In this document: positions 23,401 to 34,200 of the stretch, in pieces | Numbering within the stretch: position 1 is the first letter of the stretch | Layout: every line of letters starts with the position of its first letter | Origin: Diplosphaera chodatii | Lineage: Eukaryota; Chlorophyta; Trebouxiophyceae; Prasiolales; Stichococcaceae | Reading direction: 5' to 3' | NCBI GenBank assembly: GCA_032358165.1 | Contig: JAALGY010000019.1 | Coordinates: 992,001 to 1,056,000 of the forward strand | Length of the DNA stretch: 64,000 nucleotides | Translations under genes and position numbers: made by a program | The notes under the pieces: generated by a model | Database searches by the model: none | Seen by the model: the letters and a program-made list of their open reading frames with translations, nothing else | What the model was told of the DNA's origin: nothing

Positions 23401-25544
23401 AGTCGTTTGGGGTCGGCCTGCTCGAGGGCTGTACTGGTGCGCAGTGCTCAGGAACGGCCATGGCAGCAAGTGCAAGCCTTGGCTGCAGGTGTGCTGCTGT
23501 GATCGTAGCATCTTCCATGCCTGACATGTCGAGTCTGTGCTGGCCCAGGCGTGTTGAAGGCGCCACTGGCCGGGTACCGGGAGGGCGGACTTGTAGGTGC
23601 CGGCCGGGGTGCGCTGCTGGGCTGCGCGGGCCTGCTGCTCAAGCCCACGGCTGGTGGCCTGGAGCTCACATCCAAGACCTTCAGCGGGTGACTGGTTGCC
23701 AAAGCCCCTGACTGGCGGCAACGCAATGGCAATGACCTTGTGTGGAGCAGCCTTTCCTTTTAATTGCTGTTGTGTCTGCTGAACATGTCTGGCGCAGAAT
23801 GCTCCCGTGAAGCTCGTCAAGAGATGCCAAGTCTGGCGCCAGGCTGGGCATCGTGGTGCGGGAGGCGGGGCTGGAGCCGCCGCCACCAGCGCGCAGCCGG
23901 GCGCGGCCGCCTCGTCAATTTGGCGCTGCAATCTGTGCCAGCGGCAGCACCACCGCAGGTCTGTTGCCAGTACTGACTTATTCTGACTCGACAACAAAAC
24001 CAAAGTATGTTGTATGGCCGAACTCTGAAACAGGCAGACAGCCTTGCACCCTCTGTACCCACCATCTGGTGCCGCCTGCACACACTTGTATCCAGCGTCT
24101 GGCGCCTCTGCAACGCAGGCGGCATGAGGCGGTGGCAGGCCGTGGTGGAGTCGCTGGAGGGCGTGGACAGCGGCGGCAGCCGGGCTGTGGTGGACGCGCT
24201 GCAGACCAAGCAGGGCAAGGCGACGGTGTTCATGGCGGACACGCTGCTGTACGTGGACATGCGGCGCCGGCGGCTGCGCTGGTCCATCAAGCTGCCGCAC
24301 CTCACCACCGTCTCCACCCACGGTGCACGCTCACGTGTTCCCTGCTCGAGTACTCCCCCTTGTACGTGGGGTCTCATCTGTATCTGTATGATGCAAACAC
24401 TGCCGTTCTGTCGCTGACTGCTGTAGGCATGTCATGTTGCGCGTGCGTGTTTGAGCTGATGTGCGGTGCCGCTGCAGGGCTGGTGGTCGTGGTGCACCAC
24501 AGCATCCGGCCTTCGGGGCGCCTGTTCGAGTGGTGCGACGTGCGGCTGCCGGCACGGCGCCGCGTGGCCTGCGCCTCCCGCGAGACCGCGCACGTGGGCC
24601 TGCTGCTGCGATCCGCCTGCATGACTGCGGCCAAAATCTTAAACCTGCACCTTCAGCTGGGCAGCGTGGCGGTATACGGCTGGCAGCTTGTCGCATCAGA
24701 TGAGCATGTGAGTACAGACGACTGCGCCGCATCTGTGCAGGCTCTGAACGCAAAGCTGGACCGGGCGCTGGCGGCGCGCGCCGCTGCGGACGAGGCCGCG
24801 GGCGGGGCGCGCCCGAGCGCGGGCGGGGAGCGGCCGTCAGGGGACGGGTCGCCCCTGCACCCCGCCGCCGACCTGCACATCCTGCACCGCGACGTGCCCA
24901 CCGACCGCGACGAGGACGACGAGCTGGCGGACAAGGGCGCCGCTCACAGCCGCGCCGCCGACGACAGCGGCGCAGCCGAGGCAGGCGGCGCGGCTGGTGC
25001 CGTCACGGAGCGCGGCGGTGGCGGGCTGCTGCCCAGCAGCGAGACCGTGGGCGTGGGGCCCGGCAGCGGAGGCAAACAGCATGACAGCACAGCGGCACGC
25101 GGCGACAATGCCAAACCGGTGCTGCAGCAGCGGGAGCAGCAGCAGCGCTGCGCTACCGCTGTGACCCCGCCGCCGCAGGTGCGCCCCAGGCAGGCTGCAG
25201 GAGCCGCTGCGGAGCCAGAGGCAGGCAGCGCCACGGTTGCCGCCGCGGCAGCGGCGCTGCAGCTGCAGCCCGCGCTGCGCACGATGCTGCTGCTGTGCGA
25301 CTGCGCGGGCGGCGGTGACCGTCGCATGGCGGCAGACACCCTGGTGTCGCTGAAGATGCTGGCAGATGCAACCAACATGAGGGTTGAGGAGCTTGGGCTG
25401 TCTGCAGCCTCGGCAGAGCGAGCGTCGTCTGCGCTCTCCTCAGTGGCAGCAATGTGTACAAATACAAATGCAGAGCCAGCAGCGAGGCTTGCTGGTGTGA
25501 GGGCGCTGTGTGGCGCACATTTGGCGCTGGAGCCTGGCGGCTAG
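2417..25544 (+). CDS. VPS13: Giant VPS13-type bridge-like lipid transfer protein with N-terminal membrane anchor and two C2 domains
   Basis: Several dozen exons encode a protein I estimate at 4,000-4,700 residues. VPS13 proteins form a long hydrophobic groove that carries phospholipids between organelles at contact sites. Order seen: a hydrophobic segment (residues about 8-25), a chorein-like N-terminus (to about 3326), and beta-groove repeats, including the FINYAQFYGYRRVRP block near 3750 and a WW-containing block near 3940. Ser/Ala-rich inserts follow near 5750-6250 and 7550-8700, then the VAB (SHR-BD) region (about 13100-16950), a very long disordered linker, two C2 domains, the VPS13 C-terminal region and a PH-like domain. 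An Ala/Gly/Asp-rich tail and an alpha-helical end finish at the TAG at 25542-25544. The start ATG at 2417 has an in-frame stop 10 bases upstream. Exon 1 joins in phase to the exon at 3437 (G|GT). I treat this as one gene because the family domain order runs through without a break; a split into two genes is not excluded. Confidence 0.85.
2438..3326 (+). other. Membrane anchor and chorein-like N-terminal domain of the VPS13 protein
   Basis: The first exon encodes an 18-residue hydrophobic run (WPSVLAVVVVLGLVLCRL) followed by a chorein-N pattern: NLRLSISLWQGYAEV, LQLDC, LDGPF, VKLRITWWHW and IDLLITGVNF. The last part matches the family pattern in which the groove opening is built from alternating beta strands. 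Canonical VPS13 proteins begin directly with the chorein helix and lack a membrane span. An N-terminal anchor is known from the BLTP1 and BLTP2 branches of the superfamily. Confidence 0.7.
13100..16950 (+). other. VAB (SHR-BD) adaptor-binding region of the VPS13 protein
   Basis: Exons here encode the repeated beta modules of the VPS13 adaptor-binding domain. Diagnostic stretches are YRLVNRSGLRVSYW (near 13300), LTITNLLPFDMTVIV (near 14680), LPRYIISNQSETPL (near 16400) and PPYRIDNR..HFKVKFQQ followed by VGPGASLEYAWDEP (16700-16850). The last two correspond to the well-conserved PYRI.N and AWDEP motifs of VPS13. In the family this domain binds Pro-X-Pro-bearing adaptor proteins that choose the target organelle. 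Confidence 0.82.
16114..19018 (+). other. Single 2.9-kb exon: end of VAB, long disordered linker, start of first C2
   Basis: The open frame is unbroken for 2,905 nt, from the acceptor CAG at 16111-16113 to the donor AAG|GTGGGC at 19018. All other exons of this gene that I could trace are far shorter. The first third finishes the VAB domain. The middle, about 17220-18880, is low-complexity Ser/Ala/Pro/Thr/Gln-rich sequence with a short coiled coil near 17230-17310. The end begins the first C2 domain. Confidence 0.7.
18910..19665 (+). other. First C2 domain (C2A) of the VPS13 protein
   Basis: GELHVRIISGSNVLDALV opens the fold, followed by LEVYCIVEVEGQQRRTVPV, VLWNEELTFKTV, ADLHISVFARMRLGSDAFLGEVVIPL and the strand before 19665. 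The W.EE.F and FLGE..I.L blocks are typical of C2 domains. Loop 3 carries only one acidic residue (GSDAFLG), so calcium coordination looks incomplete. It is split by introns at about 19019-19158, 19248-19357 and 19464-19563. Confidence 0.72.
20170..20965 (+). other. Second C2 domain (C2B) of the VPS13 protein
   Basis: GRLEVRIIEARNLTFGSG opens the fold. NTFAVASCNDD, SRSLTPHWDELAVF, RLHVSVLDRRLMGPHLLLGQVEVGI and HYAWLPLAGR follow. The TPHWDE.. and LLGQ...I blocks are characteristic. Loop 3 (LDRRLMGPHLLLG) lacks the usual aspartates, so this domain probably binds membrane or protein without calcium. It lies directly before the VPS13 C-terminal region. Confidence 0.75.
21080..23720 (+). other. 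VPS13 C-terminal (ATG2_C-like and DH-L) region
   Basis: Stretches in order are VDLQGIGVSIIEAS (21100), VHVDYRLSASNQSMRFALT and MQVDNQL (21340), RPFLEIRAELLNNNNIVH (21640), KVYFEKLDVAGIRC (22310) and HKILGQVDIL (22770). These are followed by GSPIVLANSLLAGGRAFF (22910), LFRNGAFGALVAFGQLTGGL (23140) and KPTAGGLELTSKTFS (23645). The ILG..D.LG.P..L.N...G....F block and the Gly-rich tail ending KP..G......KT are the family's best-conserved C-terminal features. Confidence 0.85.
24110..24720 (+). other. C-terminal PH-like domain of the VPS13 protein
   Basis: KATVFMADTLLYVDMRRRRL, then LRWSIKLPHLTTVSTHG, GLVVVVHHSIRPSGRLFEW and ARRRVACASRETAHVGLLL, form the strand pattern of the VPS13 PH-like domain, split by an intron near 24322-24478. 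It is followed by an Ala/Gly/Asp-rich tail to about 25180 that is likely disordered. Confidence 0.65.
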
Positions 25545-26074
25545 GATGATTCTTGGCCTCCCCACTTTCCTTCCTCTTTTGTGTCAATCCGAGGGCATAG
25601 GATGCGAAGGTGTGCTTGCATTGTCTACCTCAGACTATTCAAAGACGGTTCACTGGTCCTTGTAGCCTTGCCTGCTCATTGCGCTTCCAGCTAAGCTTGT
25701 CCTGGTTTGGGTCCTGTAGATTGTGACTGTGTCTGCGCAAACTTGAAACAATAGCTGTTCGCGGTGTTGTAAGCTCAAGAAGCAGCCATGCAAGACCATC
25801 GTGCACGCACGTAACCATCAAAGCATACGGATGGTACGTCTCAAGAGTGCGTTCTCGAGGCAAGGTCGACGTTGCATGCCGCATCGGATACACCAACTGG
25901 TGTCACCACACCCCTACTACTTTCGGAGGGCGGACCACCCTGCAGTTCCAAGACCCAATGCGTGGTCAGCACCGCCGTTTCACCGCCATTTACATGGGCT
26001 CCTCGATGTCTCAACTTGTGCGCGAAAGCGATAGTTTATAACTACGACCGCAGAGCTTTCAATCAGCAGACGCG
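25545..26074. other. Intergenic region between VPS13-like and thymidine kinase genes
   Basis: About 530 bp between a stop codon and the next start codon on the same strand. It should hold the VPS13 3' UTR and the thymidine kinase promoter. Apart from the TGTAA at 25768 I see no coding exon, repeat or RNA gene. Confidence 0.5.
25768..25772 (+). terminator. Candidate TGTAA polyadenylation signal for the VPS13-like gene
   Basis: TGTAA lies 224 bases after the stop codon. The distance is acceptable for a green-algal 3' UTR, but the motif is short. Confidence 0.35.
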
Positions 26075-27546
26075 ATGCTTCTCTCATCTTGCGGCCGCAT
26101 CTTGCGCCACCAACCGCCCGTCTTGCTGAGGGACTTTGGGATTGGCAGCAGCAGCCATCATGCCTTGGCCGGCACTGTGCAGCATGTTGCGCTGCAAGCA
26201 AATAGGAGGACAGCAAACAGCGAGAGAGCAACAGCAGGTGTCCACAGCAACTGTCTTGGACCTTTACATGGTTTGCACTTGCAAATGACTCTCTCCGGCA
26301 GTTGACCTCCCATGCTGATGCACGCCTGCTTGTCATGTATCAGGTCAATCAGTCGTCTGCCACGCGCTGGGTCCGCAGTCGAGTCGGCCGCTGGCCACCC
26401 GGGCGGAGGTGGCGCCGCTCATTCCAGCCATTGAGCTGATTGTGGGCCCAATGTTTGCCGGCAAGTCCACAGAGCTGCTTCGGCGTGTGACACAGTTCGA
26501 GGTGACCGCGCGCACAGGCAGCAGCGCACACTCTCAGTGTCGTTTTGCGTACAATTCGATCGTGCTTCACAAGCATACGGTCTGCACCTATGTGCCGCCA
26601 TGCCAATAATAGCTCTTGTGTACCAGCAGGGTGCAGGCCATGACGTTGTGCTCGTGAAGAGCAGAAAGGATAACAGGTATCATGTCGACCGCGTGGTCAC
26701 CCACGATGGCTTGCACAAGGCGAGTGGTGTATGTGCTGCGCTTCCCATGCCATTTGACGCTCAGACTTGATACATCGCCACTTGATGGCCACAAGCGCGT
26801 GATGTGATGGCGTTATTGGCTTGTCTGCAGGCCTGCCTCAGCGTTGAAACGCTGGCAGAGTTCAAGCAGCACTTCAGCAGCATTTACCAGGCAGCTCAGG
26901 TGCGCTAGTTGCCGGCACGAATCAGGAGCCGGGCTGCAAACCCCTGCAGTTCTCCTTGGAGCCACCAGCCGCTGCTCCTGCAGGTCATTGCGGTGGATGA
27001 GGCGCAGTTCTTCCCGGACCTGCTCGACTTCTGCGTGCAAGCGGCGGACCGTGATGCCAAGGTGGTGCTGGTGGCCGGCCTGGATGGCGACTTCCTCCGC
27101 CGCCAGTTCGGCCAGGTGAACGGTCAGGTCCTTTCGGGCCATAGCACGCTGCGCGGTTCCAGGACGCAGACTGCCGCGTGGGCTGAACTCTCGCAGTGAC
27201 TGGACAAGTTGATGCAGCAGTGTCATGTCGGACTCTGGTTGGCGCAGAGTCCTGACCATGCTCCAGGCGTCGTTGCATGGCATGGAGTTGCACGTCCCTC
27301 AGCTGTAGCCATTGGTGTGCGCTCACCATGCACTCAGAATGGACTGTGTACCAGCAGGTGTTGGAGCTGATGCCTGTGGCGGACAGCGTGACGAAGCTGG
27401 CATCGACGTGCAAGTTCTGCAGCCGGGCAGCCCACTTCTCGCTGCGCATTGCGGCTGACGAGCGGCAGGAGGTCGTCGGGGGAGCTGACAAGTATGCCCC
27501 CGTCTGCCGCCGCCACTATGTGGAGCTGAGTGACACACGGACATGA
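26075..27546 (+). CDS. TK1: Thymidine kinase, type II (TK1 class)
   Basis: The six exons 26075-26237, 26344-26501, 26630-26719, 26831-26899, 26984-27115 and 27358-27546 join in phase (801 nt, 266 residues). The enzyme phosphorylates thymidine to dTMP in the salvage pathway. Seen: Walker A loop GPMFAGKS, the THDG segment, the Walker B-like IAVDEAQFF, the [10 protein letters not shown] substrate segment, a zinc-type CKFC pair, then [15 protein letters not shown] with His where animal TK1 has Cys. This is the ordinary type II order and length. The first about 55 residues before the kinase core are rich in Arg, Ser and Leu, so an organelle transit peptide is possible; this is inferred. The exon 3 donor must be AAG|GCGAGT, a GC-AG intron, because the nearby GT donor at 26727 breaks the frame. 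Each conserved block sits in the right frame. Confidence 0.92.
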
Positions 27547-27998
27547 TGTTCTTACCCCTTGAGGGGTTGGGGTTGGGTGCCTAATGCTGGCCTGCCTCGA
27601 CGATGTATTCACACAGATGCTGGCAGGCTTGTGCAACAAGCTGGCCATATGAGTGCGACTTGGCATGTGTCATTGGCCTCACAGTATCTATAGCGTGCAA
27701 TGGCCTTTCTCAGTGGGATGAATTGCGTCTGCTCACGCCGTCCCAGCTACTGGCATATACGGAGTGAATATGTGATCCATTGGAAAACTGTGCATCGCCT
27801 CGGCCTATTGACAATGTCAACTACGTGATTGTTATACAGAAATTGTTGTCTAGGAGGAGGCAGCCTACAGTTAGTGAACTGGTCGTCTGTGGTGTAAACC
27901 CTTGACTTTAAAAAGGCAACCCCGCTATCAAGAATGCCTTCTAGCCACGCAAGCATCACAGCAAGATGCCCGCCTTGATGTGATTGTCTACAGGATTG
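27547..27998. other. Convergent 3' intergenic region
   Basis: About 450 bp between the stop codons of the thymidine kinase (+) and the ubiquitin-conjugating enzyme (-). It is AT-richer than its neighbours and holds both 3' UTRs. No coding exon is supported. Confidence 0.5.
27893..27897 (+). terminator. Candidate TGTAA polyadenylation signal for the thymidine kinase gene
   Basis: TGTAA occurs 347 bases after the thymidine kinase stop codon, inside the AT-richer convergent region. I saw no nearer TGTAA on this strand. Confidence 0.35.
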
Positions 27999-29086
<1,088 letters not shown>

Positions 29087-29557
29087 GTGTGGTACCAGAC
29101 ACCTCTTTTTTCCCTCTCAACCCCAGCCTGTGTGCAGGAGTGAGGAGTGTGCCAACCTCTGCTGCCAAGCGCACCTTCTACAATCAGCGCCACATGTGTA
29201 CAGCACACTACATCAGGCTGCTCACCCAGGTGGCGACGGCGCAAGCGTCGAAAACAAAGCAGCTGCTTTTTACGTCCTCAGTGTCGAGAGGGTGCGAGCA
29301 GCACGTCTTGATGCACCCGCCCCACGCAGAGCAGCAGGTGTGCCAACTCAGTGCATGTATTGTGACCGCAAATGACTTACATTCCAGCTTGACGGTTGCC
29401 AACTCGCTATGCACGCTTCTGCAGAAGCAGCTGGGACTCTAGTGAGGCCACACAACCCATTGGCTCGAGGGCGCAAGTCCTGAGTGCTGTTGTTACGCGC
29501 GGGCGACACTCGCCGCGGCGTGCAAGTGCTAATGAGCGCACGTCTTTTCAGCGGAGC
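29087..29557. promoter_or_regulatory. Divergent intergenic region between UBE2D and the 89-residue protein
   Basis: About 470 bp between two start codons facing apart. A CT-rich stretch (TCTTTTTTCCCTCTCAACCC) near 29103 could be part of the UBE2D upstream region. Open frames on the plus strand here (for example 29089-29442) show no family similarity. Confidence 0.4.
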
Positions 29558-30137
29558 ATGTCGCATCCGTGGCAGTTCTACGCCAAGGTGTCCGCGTTGT
29601 GCTTCATGGTGAGGCCTTCGAGCTCTGCAGCTCAACCCATTGCTGCAGTTGCACATTCGCTGTAGATCTGTGCTGCTACTGTGATTCAGCATCTGGCACC
29701 CTCGTATGATGGCTGCGTGGTCCCTGATATGCATGGCAGTCAGAATCATGTTGACGTATCTGGATCAAGGCTGGCTGCAGTGAGACGACTGTATATTGTG
29801 CAGACTGGAGGAGCAATGGAGATGTTCATGATCAAGACTGGCTTCTATGACAGGTGAGTGCACCGCACGATGCCCTCTGCGCATCCCGAAAGCAATGTGC
29901 CATGTCTCCAGCGCTGCGATAATGCTTCCTGACGCTGCAGTGCGAATGGCTCGTGTCACGGGGCGCAGGGTGACTGAGATTGAGGCAGAGCGGCTCGAGG
30001 AGGCCCGCCCAGACCGCGAGGCCTTCCTGAGGCAGCTGCGCACTGACATAGAGCAGCAGTCCCAAGAGCGTGGCGTCGTGGTGCACTTCCCCGATGGCAG
30101 CACCAGCACAGGCGGCGACCCACAGCACCGTGCCTGA
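29558..30137 (+). CDS. Conserved small single-span membrane protein, 89 aa
   Basis: Exons 29558-29608, 29804-29853 and 29969-30137 join in phase to an 89-residue protein starting MSHPWQFYAKVSALCFM. A hydrophobic stretch (about residues 11-30) is followed by the block GGAMEMFMIKTGFYD, then VTEIEAERLEEARPD, a charged helix and a Gly/Ser/Thr-rich end. I recall a similar short arrangement (MELFMIKTGFYDKVT...EA) in unannotated plant proteins, which suggests an ancient conserved small membrane protein, but I cannot name a function. The size and layout resemble small mitochondrial inner-membrane or assembly proteins; that is a guess. The acceptor of exon 3 was chosen at 29968 because the earlier CAG at 29939 runs into a stop. 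It ends 138 bp before the next gene on the same strand. Confidence 0.75.
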
Positions 30138-30275
30138 CCACAGTCACAGGCTGGCTGCCGCTGCCGGCACCCAAGAGCACTCGAACAGCACGCCACATAC
30201 TTCTGCGGCTGGCCCCGGCGCTGGCTGCACCCCGACTGCCGCTCGGGCTAGGATCACCACGCGGCAACGCGCAGG

Positions 30276-31245
30276 ATGGCAGACAAGCAGTCGACCCCTC
30301 AGAAGCGTGGCTGGCGGCTGTGGGTGAGCAATGATGTGCTGTCGTTGCATCCTGCTGGCAACCTGCACTGCTGGCAACCTGCACGTAACAATGCCCGTCC
30401 GGGCAATGCGTCTGAAATAAGAGGCCCTCAATTGCAGGGTGGCAGCGGGGGCGAACCTGCACAGAAGCCCACGAAGGCGAAGCTGGGCACAGCCAACAGC
30501 ATGTACTACGATGAGGAGGTGTGTGGTGCACTGCACATTCGCTCCGTGGCTGTGCCGTGTGCACCCAGCACCACCACGCCGACCACCTGTGTGTGGTGCT
30601 GTGGCGCAGCTCAAGTGCTGGCGCGACAAGGACAGCGACGCGCCGCCGCCGGACCTGGCGCCCCCGCCGCCGCCGATGCGCAGCGCCACGCCCGCCAGCG
30701 ACGCCGGCCCCGGGGCGCCCTCCGACCCCGCCGCCCCGCAGCCCCTGTCCCAACGGTGCTCCTGAGAACGCCTGGCGTCCCGCAGGCTGTGACAGTGTGC
30801 CAGTGACACCTGCAAGCATGTCAGTGTCGCCTGTGTCCCGGCATGCTGGATGTTCTGGGACCCTTCTAGCAGAGCCGCTCTGATCCTCAGCTTCGTCGGC
30901 CTGCAGGAGCAGCCAGAGTACGCCTGAGCGGTCAGGTAGCATGCGCGCTGCCAGGGGCGGCGTGGCGAGCCGCTATGCCGCTGTCGGCGCGTTCGGCAGC
31001 CAGCCAAAGTCGTCAGGCGGATCGTTCTCCAGCTTGAGCCGCGCCGGCGTGTTTGCCCCGCCCACTGCCAGTGCTGGGGCTCCCAAGGTGGACGATGTTG
31101 AAAACAGATAGCCTAGTGTGAAGCAGCCGGCATCCTCTGACCCTGCTGGGGAACCCTTGCTCAGCAGGATGTACCTGCCTTGCAGGTGGGCTTCTTCGTT
31201 CCGGGCGGCACAGCCAACAGCGGCGCTGGGGGTGCTGGCAGTGCC
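30276..31245 (+). other. Sec16 C-terminal conserved domain-like exons
   Basis: The exons at 30276-30323, 30438-30518 and about 30611-30760, then the ones near 30910-31110 and 31186-31490, carry the features used for the Sec16 assignment: AKLGTANSMYYDEELKCW, a Pro run, ARGGVASRYAAVGAFGS, GVFAPP and VGFFVPGG. These fit in order and spacing to the C-terminal domain of Sec16, which in that family binds Sec23 and other coat regulators. Confidence 0.6.
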
Positions 31246-34200
31246 TTTGCCAAGCCGGCCTTCTTCAATCCAGCCGCAGCGCAGGCGGCGGAACCATCTG
31301 GCGAAGCCGCAGCCGCAGCAGACCTGCAGCCGGGCACTGAGCACAGTGAACTGCCAGGGCTGCGGACCAGTCCTCCAGATGAGGCAGCGGGTGAGCGCGT
31401 GGATGATGCCAATGGCGCTCTGCACCAGGCATCGTCAGCAGCACTCCTGAGTGCTGAAGGTGGCACAGCGTCACCGCCGCCTGTCAAGCAGGTGAGCCAT
31501 TTGCAGCACCGGACTCCGGCTGCGACGCTGCCAATCATCACAGCCACTCAATCTGGATCATCAGTCGGCATACCAGCCTCTGACCGGCACTCAAGGAAGA
31601 CATGCTGCACCTTTGCAGCCGCTCAGCCCGCCGCCGATGGGTCGCCCTGGGGTAGCAGACGGGCGCGGTCTCTTTTTGCAGGTGTGCAGTTTGTACAGAA
31701 CAGCATGCGGTAGCGAGCCTGCACACGCAACGACTGCCATCTTCACCTTGCAACAAACCCATGCAAATCTGCTGGTTTCGAGGCTTGCATGCAAACCTTG
31801 CTTCGCCCTGTCGCAGACGCCACCGCAGTCACCAGCCGCCACCTCGCGACGCTCGTCTGCAGCACTGACGCCAAAGTCGCCACTTGGCGGTGCCCACTTC
31901 GGCGCAGCAGCCGGGCAGCTTGCCTCTGTCGGCGAGGCGTCCGACTCGCTGCCGTACGCTGCTGAGGCGTTGGCAATGGCAGCGGGCGATGGCGATGCAG
32001 CGACAGCCGCCTTGGCCGAAGCCAGCTGGGACCCAGAAGGCCAGCCAGCAGCAGGCGACTGGGGTGGCAGCCCAGATCCCGCAGCGGCGGCCGCCTGGCA
32101 GCAGTCCGAGGAGCAGCAGCCAGAAGGCCAGGCCTGGGGCATGGCTGAAGGCCAGCAACAGGACTGGGGTGCCGCAGATCCAGAGGGTGGGGAGGAGACT
32201 GGAGCTGTGCAGGAGGCTGGTCAGGGGGTCTACTCAGAGGAGCAGGTGATCATAGCTTGCTTCGATGGGCGCTATTCGCCAAAGCCTTCAGCACATATCA
32301 TGGTGTTGCGCTGCTCGCCAGTTGCACTCATAGGCTCCTGTTCCGGCTTGCAGTTGCAGGAGTGGGCAGACTACTACCGGCAGCAGGGCTACACAGAGGA
32401 GCAGGTCGCTGACTGGCTGGCGGAAACGACTGCAGCTGCTGCAACAGCGGCTGAGGCTCCCACACACACTGGCGCGCAGGCGGCCACAGCCGAAGCCACA
32501 GATGCAGCTGCAGAGCAGAGTGTCGACCCAGAGGCACTGCAGACTGCCGCCGCCACTGCGCAATGGGTGGACACGAATGCCGCACCTGCTGCATCCGATG
32601 CCGAGGCCACGTATGCACAGGGGCCACACGAAGCGGTTGGCGAGCCACTACCCTTTGACCACGAGCAGCAGCCTGGTGATGTGCAGACACAGCTCGAGCA
32701 GACGCCGATGCCAGCGTTGCATCCACAGCACCAGCAGACGCCAGGCACCGGGTTGACAGAGTACCACACCCCAGCAGCTGAGGATGGCCAAGCTGCTGAG
32801 AATGCAGCAGGCGCGGCAATGCGGGCGGTGCCAGGCCAGCTGGGGCACGTCGTGTCGCTGGGTGCACTTTGGCTGAAGCAAAGGGCATCATCCCACGCCT
32901 CTGACACCACAGGCAAGATCACCGGGCCGCTGCCATGGGAGGATGCTGAAGAGGTTGGCAGCCCGGGCTCTGTACGCTCGCCTGGCCTCGTGCAGCTCCT
33001 GGCGCCGCGGCACCACCACCAGCAGCAGCACGCCCAGCAGCAGCCGCAGAGCCCAGTGGCAGCGCTCCTGCAGGCGGACAGCGCAGCCGACTGGACCGCG
33101 GGGCCGCCTGCCCCTGAAGCACGTGCGTCAAGTCACTCACACCAGGATGCTGCTGTCGAAAGTAGCCGGAATTGCACCGCAATGGTCGTCTGGCTGTCAT
33201 GGACTGTTTGTCCGGCTGTTATCATGTCTGTTGGCTCTGATCTCAACATGGTGTCATACAACCGTGATCGCACTGCAGTGATGGCTGGCAGCCCCCCGAG
33301 GTCGTCCTCATCTAGCAGCGTGCCGGACTATATCGGGGATGACCTGGGCCATGCCCTGTCAACGCCTGAACGCCTCCGGCCTGATTCCGCCTGGTGAGCG
33401 TCAGGCCTGTTTATGCCAACACCACGCACCCGCTGGCAGTCAAGCAATGGGCATCAGCGCCATACACACCACTGCGTAATGCTGCAGCATGCCTCTTGAC
33501 CCACGCATACGCCTGTGTGCTGTTGCCACAGTGCTGAGCTGACACAAACAGACCACTGCCCTGCTCTGCAGGTCCCTGGATGTTGATGCCTCCTTGCAGC
33601 AGCAGCTGTCCGAGGCTGCAGCAGATGCTGTGTCGAGCTCTCCGCCGGCTCCAGCTGCTGCAAAGGCGCTGTTTCAGTATGAGAATGCAGCGCCAGCCAC
33701 CAGCCAGGCAGCAGACGCTGCAGACACAGCGGTGCAGCAGGCAGAGCAAGCTGCAGAAGCGCTGCCAGCCTCAGCAGCCGCAGCGGAAGACGAGGCTGGG
33801 TGGGAGGATGATGCATGGCAGGGGGATGCAGGTATGTCTTGACAAACACCTGGTGAGAGTGACCCCACCGCAGGTTGCAGAAACATATGGTCTCTGAATC
33901 AGGTCTTTCACAAGCATTGTAAGAACAGGTCCGGTGGCACCGTCACAGATGGGTGGGAAGAGGAGCAGCTGCCGGCAGAGTCTCAGGGCTCCACGCCATT
34001 GCAGCCAGTGGAGGCGGATGCAGGAGCTGGCACTCCCGCTGCCAGCGAAGCTGAGCCGCATGGCCAGGAAGGGGATCAGGCGGCCACTGCTGGCACACCT
34101 GACGGCTGGAGCCCTGATGACAATGGCTGGCAGGTATATTGCCTGCCAAGCCCCAACATTGTGCCACAGTATCTGTGCCTGACAACCATCATCTGCTGTA

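Noticed and set aside
23341..24321. A 326-codon minus-strand open frame inside the VPS13 C-terminal region
   Set aside because: The plus strand carries conserved VPS13 exons here. The minus frame is GC-rich Ala/His/Gln-biased noise that runs across exon and intron alike.
26720..26731. A normal GT donor (GCGAGTG|GTATGT) for thymidine kinase exon 3
   Set aside because: It leaves phase 1, and the next acceptor then gives a stop codon after four codons; the GC donor keeps the family sequence.
29956..30942. A 328-codon minus-strand open frame
   Set aside because: It overlaps the 89-residue protein and the Sec16-like exons on the plus strand and shows no recognisable domain.
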